A stretch of 64,000 bases of DNA from Psychrobacter sp. LV10R520-6 (lineage in GTDB: Bacteria > Pseudomonadota > Gammaproteobacteria > Pseudomonadales > Moraxellaceae): contig NZ_LT900024.1 of the NCBI RefSeq assembly GCF_900182925.1, positions 3,154,994 through 3,218,993 of the forward strand, written 5' to 3'. This document shows, piece after piece, positions 57,885 to 64,000 of this stretch. The notes under the pieces are model-generated. The model saw nothing but the letters and a program-made list of their open reading frames with translations. It was not told the origin of the DNA and did no database searches. Position 1 is the first letter of the stretch; the number at the start of each line of letters is the position of its first letter. A program made the translations under genes and the position numbers.

Positions 57885-58907
57885 ATGGTGCTCTGTATGT
57901 CTACGTCAATCCTATCTAATATGGTAGCGTCCACTTTGTCGCGGTGGCTATTACCTGCCGTCTGGACCACCAGTAATACGCAGCAGCGCACCTTGATGTT
58001 AGGGGTGGTGTTTGCCATAGTATCCAATGTGCTGTTTGGCGTGCTTTATGCGTACAGCAGTTTTTTGGCACCTTTATCAGGTACGCAAGTATTTATTTGG
58101 CGCATGTTGGCGATGTGGGCGGTATTGATCGGATATTTGCTTATCAGTAGTCGGCTCAATTTGCATATTGATAAGCTGCGTGCTTTGAAGTCAGTCAAAC
58201 AATGGGCATGGTTGCTACTGCCAACGCCAATATTTTTAAGTCAGTTGTGGCTATTTATGTGGGCACCCGTCAATGGTCAAGGCGTACAGACGGCGATGGG
58301 ATATTTCTTATTCCCCTTGATGATGGTGGTGTTCGGTTGCGTATTGTTTGGTGAAAAGCTCAGCCGCCTCCAGTGGTTGGCAGTCGCATTTGCAGCAGTC
58401 GGCGTGGGCAGTGAAATCATACGGACCCAAAGCGTGTCGTGGGCGACTTTATGGGTCTGCGGTACCTATCCAATATATTATATTGTACGCAGACTGCAAG
58501 GTATTGATGCGATTACCGGCATGTTGGTGGATTTGACTTTGTTTGCGCCCTTTGCGCTTGGCTATCTGTATCTAGTGGCACCCAGTAATTTGTCTATGGT
58601 GGCAGGTTCTGGGTTCTTTATGGTGATGCTGGCAGGTTTGGGTGTGCTGAGTGTGTTAGCAATGAAGACCAATATCGATGCCAGTCAAATGTTGCCTGTG
58701 AATGTATACGGAATGATGAGTTATTTGGAGCCGGCGTTATTGTTTATTTTAGCGGTAACCGTGCTGGGCAATCCATTTGAATCGGCGATGATATACAGCT
58801 ATGGTTTGATTTGGTTAGGTATTGCCTTTTTAATTGCTCATGGTATCCGTCAGTTACGTCGTGCTCGTAGAGAGACGCGAAGGGTGTTAAATGAGCAGGT
58901 AGCTTAA
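57885..58907 (+). CDS. RarD-like transporter of the EamA/DMT superfamily
   Basis: This 340-residue inner-membrane protein has about ten helices. The region from residue 38 on (FAIVSNVLFGVLYAYSSFLAPLSGTQVFIWRM, then WLLLPTPIFLSQLWLFMWAP and MGYFLFPLMMVVFGCVLF) resembles RarD transporters, and the EamA repeat recurs in the second half (LFILAVTVLGNPFESAM). RarD names come from a chloramphenicol-sensitivity association, but substrates are mostly unknown; amino acid export is a common role for Lrp-linked DMT genes. The start at ATG 57885 is adopted; a second ATG four codons in is possible. Confidence 0.85.
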   Translation: MVLCMSTSILSNMVASTLSRWLLPAVWTTSNTQQRTLMLGVVFAIVSNVLFGVLYAYSSFLAPLSGTQVFIWRMLAMWAVLIGYLLISSRLNLHIDKLRALKSVKQWAWLLLPTPIFLSQLWLFMWAPVNGQGVQTAMGYFLFPLMMVVFGCVLFGEKLSRLQWLAVAFAAVGVGSEIIRTQSVSWATLWVCGTYPIYYIVRRLQGIDAITGMLVDLTLFAPFALGYLYLVAPSNLSMVAGSGFFMVMLAGLGVLSVLAMKTNIDASQMLPVNVYGMMSYLEPALLFILAVTVLGNPFESAMIYSYGLIWLGIAFLIAHGIRQLRRARRETRRVLNEQVA

Positions 58908-58981
58908 ATGAATAGAGAGCTTAATTTTAAAGTTATTTAAAAATTACTGAGCAAAACTAACCCTATAAAAGATCATAAAAA

Positions 58982-59021
58982 AACGGACGATTCAGCTATT
59001 ATTTAAGCCGAATCGTCCGTT
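58982..59021 (-). terminator. Terminator of smpB
   Basis: A 12-bp perfect stem (AACGGACGATTC / GAATCGTCCGTT) is followed on the minus strand by a T run, while the plus side has none; it therefore ends smpB transcription. Confidence 0.8.
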
Positions 59022-59075
59022 CTATCGTAAAGAAACAAGTGCGTTGTTAAACTAACACCTCTAATATAAAAGCGG

Positions 59076-59552
59076 CTAGTCTAAATGTTGCTTAAAACCG
59101 CGCTGTTTATCACGTTCCCAATCGCGGTCTTTTAAGGTTTTGCGTTTGTCGTGCTGTTTTTTACCTACCGCCAGCGCAATTTGGCATTTGACCATTGAGC
59201 GCTTCCAATAACAAGACAACGGTATGCAGGAATAGCCTTTTTGGTTGACTGCCCCAAATAGTTTTTCAATTTCGCGGCGATTGAGCAGCAGCTTGCGAGT
59301 CCGAATACTATCAGGGTCTACATGGGTCGAGCTTGAAAGTAGGGCTTGCACATGCGACCCAAATAAGAACGCTTCCCCATTACGGAAGGTAACGTAAGCT
59401 TCCGTAATCTTCATTTTACCGGCACGGATGGCTTTAACTTCCCAACCTTGGAGTGACAAACCTGCTTCAAACGTCTCTTCAATAAAGTACTCGTGGCGAG
59501 CCTTTTTATTGGCACAAATTTGATTGTCAGGCTTTTTTGATTTTTTTGACAT
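59076..59552 (-). CDS. smpB: SsrA-binding protein
   Basis: This 158-residue protein binds tmRNA and brings it to stalled ribosomes. Family marks: [61 protein letters not shown] and the basic tail [22 protein letters not shown]. Length matches the usual 150-160. It is monocistronic on the minus strand. Identification is very secure; ssrA itself is not in the window. Confidence 0.97.
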   Translation of the reverse strand: MSKKSKKPDNQICANKKARHEYFIEETFEAGLSLQGWEVKAIRAGKMKITEAYVTFRNGEAFLFGSHVQALLSSSTHVDPDSIRTRKLLLNRREIEKLFGAVNQKGYSCIPLSCYWKRSMVKCQIALAVGKKQHDKRKTLKDRDWERDKQRGFKQHLD

Positions 59553-60443
<891 letters not shown>

Positions 60444-60470
60444 TCTATTTACCTTGAAATGACTACAGGG

Positions 60471-60545
60471 TGGCTGGGGAAAAATTTTGTAGCATCGAAA
60501 AGTGGCGTAGCCGCACAGCAAGCAAGAAAATTTTACCAGCCCCAC
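60471..60545. repeat. Palindromic intergenic repeat, copy A
   Basis: About 75 bases with imperfectly complementary ends (TGGCTGGGGAAAAATTTT against AAAATTTTACCAGCCCC) enclosing GTGGCGTAGCCGCACAGCAAGC. The same core in reverse orientation occurs at 62462-62529 beyond the bioA remnant. Confidence 0.75.
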
Positions 60546-60606
60546 GTAAATAAGACGTGTCTAATTCGGTTTTGTAGCAAATACTTAGAAGTTAAATATA
60601 CAATAG

Positions 60607-60882
<276 letters not shown>

Positions 60883-61108
60883 ACTACTGGGCAATAAGTC
60901 ACTATTAAACATGACTGTTAAAAACGACTACTCACATCTAACCACCATTTAAGAAGCATTCATTCTAATACTTTCTCTGAAAATCAAAGCCAACTAGGAA
61001 GACGAGTGCAAATGCTGTGTTCGTAGGTTGAGTGAGTCTGAGAGTATTGGCTTAGCTAAATTGTTTTTTGAAATTGGTATAAAGAGCTAATATTTTACGG
61101 ACAAGACT

Positions 61109-62433
61109 ATGACTATCAGTATGGACCAGTCTACAAGTGACTTTGACCAACAACATCTCTGGCATCCTTATGCCAGCCTGCCGCCCACTTATCCTAATAT
61201 CGTTATTGACCATGCGATGGCATTTACATTGTCACCCAAGATGGCACGCGCCTTATAGATGGGATGTCTTCATGGTGGGCTAGCGTTCATGGTTATAACC
61301 ACCCCACACTAAATGCCGCTATTGTTGAGCAGTTGGGTAAAATGGCGCATGTGATGTTTGGTGGCTTGACCCATCAGCCAGCGATAGATTTAGGCAAAAA
61401 ATTACTAGATATTGTCCCAGCTGGATTAGATGCTATCTTTTATTCCGATAGTGGCAGTATTGCGGTGGAAGTAGCGCTTAAGATGGCGCTGCAATATCAA
61501 GTTGCCGCCAAATGCCCAAACAAGAAGCAATTTGCTTCCACCCATTCAGGATATTATGGCGATACTTGGCATGCAATGAGTGTCTGTGATCCGGTAGCGG
61601 GTATGCATAGTCTATATGGTAATCAATTGCCCATGCAGCATTTTGTACCTGCGCCGCCATTAGGCTTTGAGCGTGCGTTGATGGAAGATGAGCGCGATGA
61701 GTTAACCACTTTTTTGATAATAACAGCGACAAGTTAGCAGGCTTTATTATTGAGCCGATTATCCAAGGCGCTGGCGGTATGCGCTTCTATAGTCCTGAGT
61801 ATTTGCAACTGTTACGTCAGCTGTGTGATGAGCATGATGTAGTATTAATTGCTGATGAAATTGCGACTGTTTTGGTCGTAGCGGTAAATTGTTTGCTTGC
61901 CGAGCATGCCAATATCAGTCCCGATATTATGACTGTCGGTAAAGCGTTGACTGGTGGCTATATGACCTTTGCGGCGACTTTATGTACGCGCAAAATTGCC
62001 GAGACTATTAGCCAGAGTGATTATCCAGCGCTGATGCACGGCCCTACTTTTATGGGCAATCCTCTGGCCTGTGCGGTCGCGTGTGCCTCAATTGATTGAT
62101 AGTATCTTATGATATCCCTAATCGTACGCAAAGATGCAAGCCACTATGGAGCAGCAGCTTGCACTAGCCACGATGCTAGAGGGCGTTAAAGAAGTACGCT
62201 GCCTGGGCGCAGTAGCCGTTATTGAGCTATATGACGCTGTTGATATGCCTACCTTTCAATCCTTACTTATTGAAAATGGAATTTGGGTCAGGCCATTTGG
62301 TAAATTGGTCTATATCATGCCGCCTTATGTTATTACCGATTCCGAGCTTTGTGACTTTATGCCAAGCGTTGTTAAAAGTAGTCAGCACTTATTTGACTCA
62401 AATTCAAAACCAGCGATAGTAAATATTAAATGA
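61109..62433 (+). pseudogene. bioA: bioA pseudogene (DAPA aminotransferase), multiply frameshifted
   Basis: The remnant covers the whole of BioA, which makes 7,8-diaminopelargonate in biotin synthesis. Pieces in order: FDQQHLWHPYASLPPTYPNIV, then after a frameshift near 61215 the segment GTRLIDGMSSWWASVHGYNHP through MSVCDP; a frameshift at a T6 run near 61715; then [24 protein letters not shown] and LIADEIAT; two compensating shifts at about 61869-61905 replace the conserved GFGRxGKLF; then [16 protein letters not shown] and HGPTFMGNP; stops near 62097; and the tail PFGKLVYIMPPYVI. At least four lesions make it nonfunctional. Confidence 0.9.
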
Positions 62434-62461
62434 AATAGATACGGGTCATAAAAATTGCAAG

Positions 62462-62529
62462 GCTGGCAAATTTTTATCGCTTGCTGTGCGGCTCCGCCAC
62501 CCAGAGGCTTCAAAAAATTCACACAGCCA
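62462..62529. repeat. Palindromic intergenic repeat, copy B (inverted)
   Basis: GGCTGGCAAATTTTTATCG, then GCTTGCTGTGCGGCTCCGCCAC, ending AAAAAATTCACACAGCC. The core is the reverse complement of copy A with one mismatch over the 22-base middle, and the ends are again partly complementary. Confidence 0.75.
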
Positions 62530-62646
62530 TGCACACTGTATCCGTTTTAAGGTCGATATATCCACCCTGACGCTTAGTTGTGGTTTTTAATTTCATGATT
62601 AAGTCACTGTTGTATCGGTTAACAGTCTTCTGTTATAAGGTAGGTT

Positions 62647-63383
62647 ATGAGCGTTCTATTTGTTTCTGGCATTGATACTGACATTGGTAAAACTTATGCC
62701 ACTGGAATGATGCTAAAGCGTTGATGCAGCAGGGTATCAATGTCATGACCAAAAGCTGGTACAAACGGGTGTGGCGATTAATCCACTCAACGGCGAAATG
62801 GGTATTGCTGATGATATTGTTACTCATCGTCAATTGATGGATATCCCGCTACAGCCTTGTGATCTTGATTTTACAACCTGTCCTTATCGTTATCAGAAGC
62901 CTGCGTCACCGCATTTATCCGCTAAGCTTTCAGGACAAACTCTTGACCCTGAGTTGATTACTAGCGCCACTCAACGTTTGCAACCCGAGTATGAGGTAGT
63001 GTTATTAGAAGGAGCAGGTGGGTTACTCGTGCCGATAACTGAATCGTTATTAACCTTAGATTATATTGCTACTCAAGGCTATCCTGTCATTCTGGTCACC
63101 TCGGGGCGGCTTGGCAGTATCAATCATACTTACTCAGTTTGGAAGCCATAAAATCGCGCGGCCTACAGTCCATAGTGTTATCTATAATCATATTCATGAT
63201 GCCAGTGCTAATACCGATGCTGAGATAGCTGGTAGTACCATTGATTTTTTGCGAAACTACCTTCAGCAGCATTATCCCAGTGCGCATTGGTTACAGCTGC
63301 CGCATTTAGCGATTAACACGCCAGCTAATACTAAAATGCTATCAGCAGAAGATTGTTTAACTTTGCCTAGTAACTTTGTTTGA
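62647..63383 (+). pseudogene. bioD: bioD pseudogene (dethiobiotin synthetase), frameshifted
   Basis: BioD makes dethiobiotin from diaminopelargonate. The P-loop start is readable (MSVLFVSGIDTDIGKTYATGM), but the frame breaks near 62709-62735. A second frame gives [22 protein letters not shown] and the catalytic [15 protein letters not shown], and [15 protein letters not shown]. Another frameshift near 63130 moves the rest ([29 protein letters not shown]) to a third frame. Size and order match an intact bioD gene that has decayed. It lies about 210 bases downstream of bioA. Confidence 0.88.
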
Positions 63384-63478
63384 GTCATTTATATATTAAT
63401 TTACATATTTAATATTTTATTTTGAGCGGGCAAATAACTGGAAAAGACTTTCCCAAATAAGCGTAAGGTTTGTATAGC

Positions 63479-63860
<382 letters not shown>

Positions 63861-63906
63861 TTTTTGAAGTTTAAGTTACAAGTTTTCAAATTTCAGTATT
63901 TTAAGT

Positions 63907-63939
63907 GTTAAAACAGCCATAAGGGCTTGCTGTTTTAAC
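63907..63939. terminator. Hairpin downstream of rnpB
   Basis: GTTAAAACAGC pairs perfectly with GCTGTTTTAAC across 11 bases. No long T run follows on the plus strand. Confidence 0.5.
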
Positions 63940-64000
63940 GAATGGCTTTATTTTTAAAGTAAAACTATGCTTTTGTAAAAAGTTTTGTAAAAAAATTCTA

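Noticed and set aside
61019..61041. A TTCGTAGGTTGAGTGAG stretch as a further copy of the 3554-3673 element
   Set aside because: Only a few bases match the inner core and no inverted partner is present.

Overview
The window reads as a chromosomal segment of a gammaproteobacterium of the family Moraxellaceae, most likely Psychrobacter. This is inferred from the gene families and order (birA-coaX, smc-zipA-ligA, coaD-ferredoxin, rnpB), from the side-by-side dimeric and monomeric isocitrate dehydrogenases, and from a moderate base composition with AT-rich spacers. No 16S gene is present, so the genus is an inference. Most of the window is ordinary housekeeping and catabolic DNA with a few accessory insertions and several decayed genes.

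Layout. 1-10 kb: the 3' end of icd converges on a monomeric isocitrate dehydrogenase; then a lipoprotein, a FemAB-like acyltransferase, chorismate lyase (ubiC), glyA and proA. 10-19 kb: a small lipoprotein and the parts of a polar amino acid ABC importer (ATPase, three tandem binding lipoproteins, two permeases). An IS200/IS605-type element carrying tnpA and tnpB sits between the ATPase and the binding proteins. 19-25 kb: a fumarylacetoacetate-hydrolase-family enzyme, a Tat-exported PhoX-type phosphatase behind what looks like a double Pho box, a lipase-like hydrolase and hslO. 25-29 kb: a complete glutamate/aspartate importer (gltIJKL). 29-41.6 kb: a rubredoxin-reductase-like flavoprotein, two duplicated acyl-CoA synthetases with duplicated operator/promoter regions, and a full leucine/isovalerate degradation set (liuB, liuC, liuD, liuE, liuA). 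41.6-52 kb: coaX and birA, a TSUP permease, smc, zipA and ligA. 52-57 kb: an AT-rich TPR plus DUF2971-like protein, two lipoproteins (one MliC-like), a truncated ygiQ remnant and a small membrane protein. 57-64 kb: an Lrp-type regulator divergent from a RarD-like transporter, smpB, coaD, a ferredoxin, multiply frameshifted bioA and bioD, and the RNase P RNA gene.

Connections. The liu genes turn leucine-derived isovaleryl-CoA into acetoacetate and acetyl-CoA and need a biotinylated carboxylase; BirA, which attaches the biotin, is encoded nearby and intact, while bioA and bioD are wrecked. This suggests the strain obtains biotin or a late precursor from outside unless intact copies exist elsewhere. 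The best leads for something new are the TnpB element with a candidate guide RNA at its right end, the palindrome repeated 6 bp upstream of both acyl-CoA synthetase promoters, the TPR-DUF2971 protein after ligA, and the inverted palindromic repeats around the dead bioA. I did not find a clear multi-gene undescribed defence or biosynthetic system.
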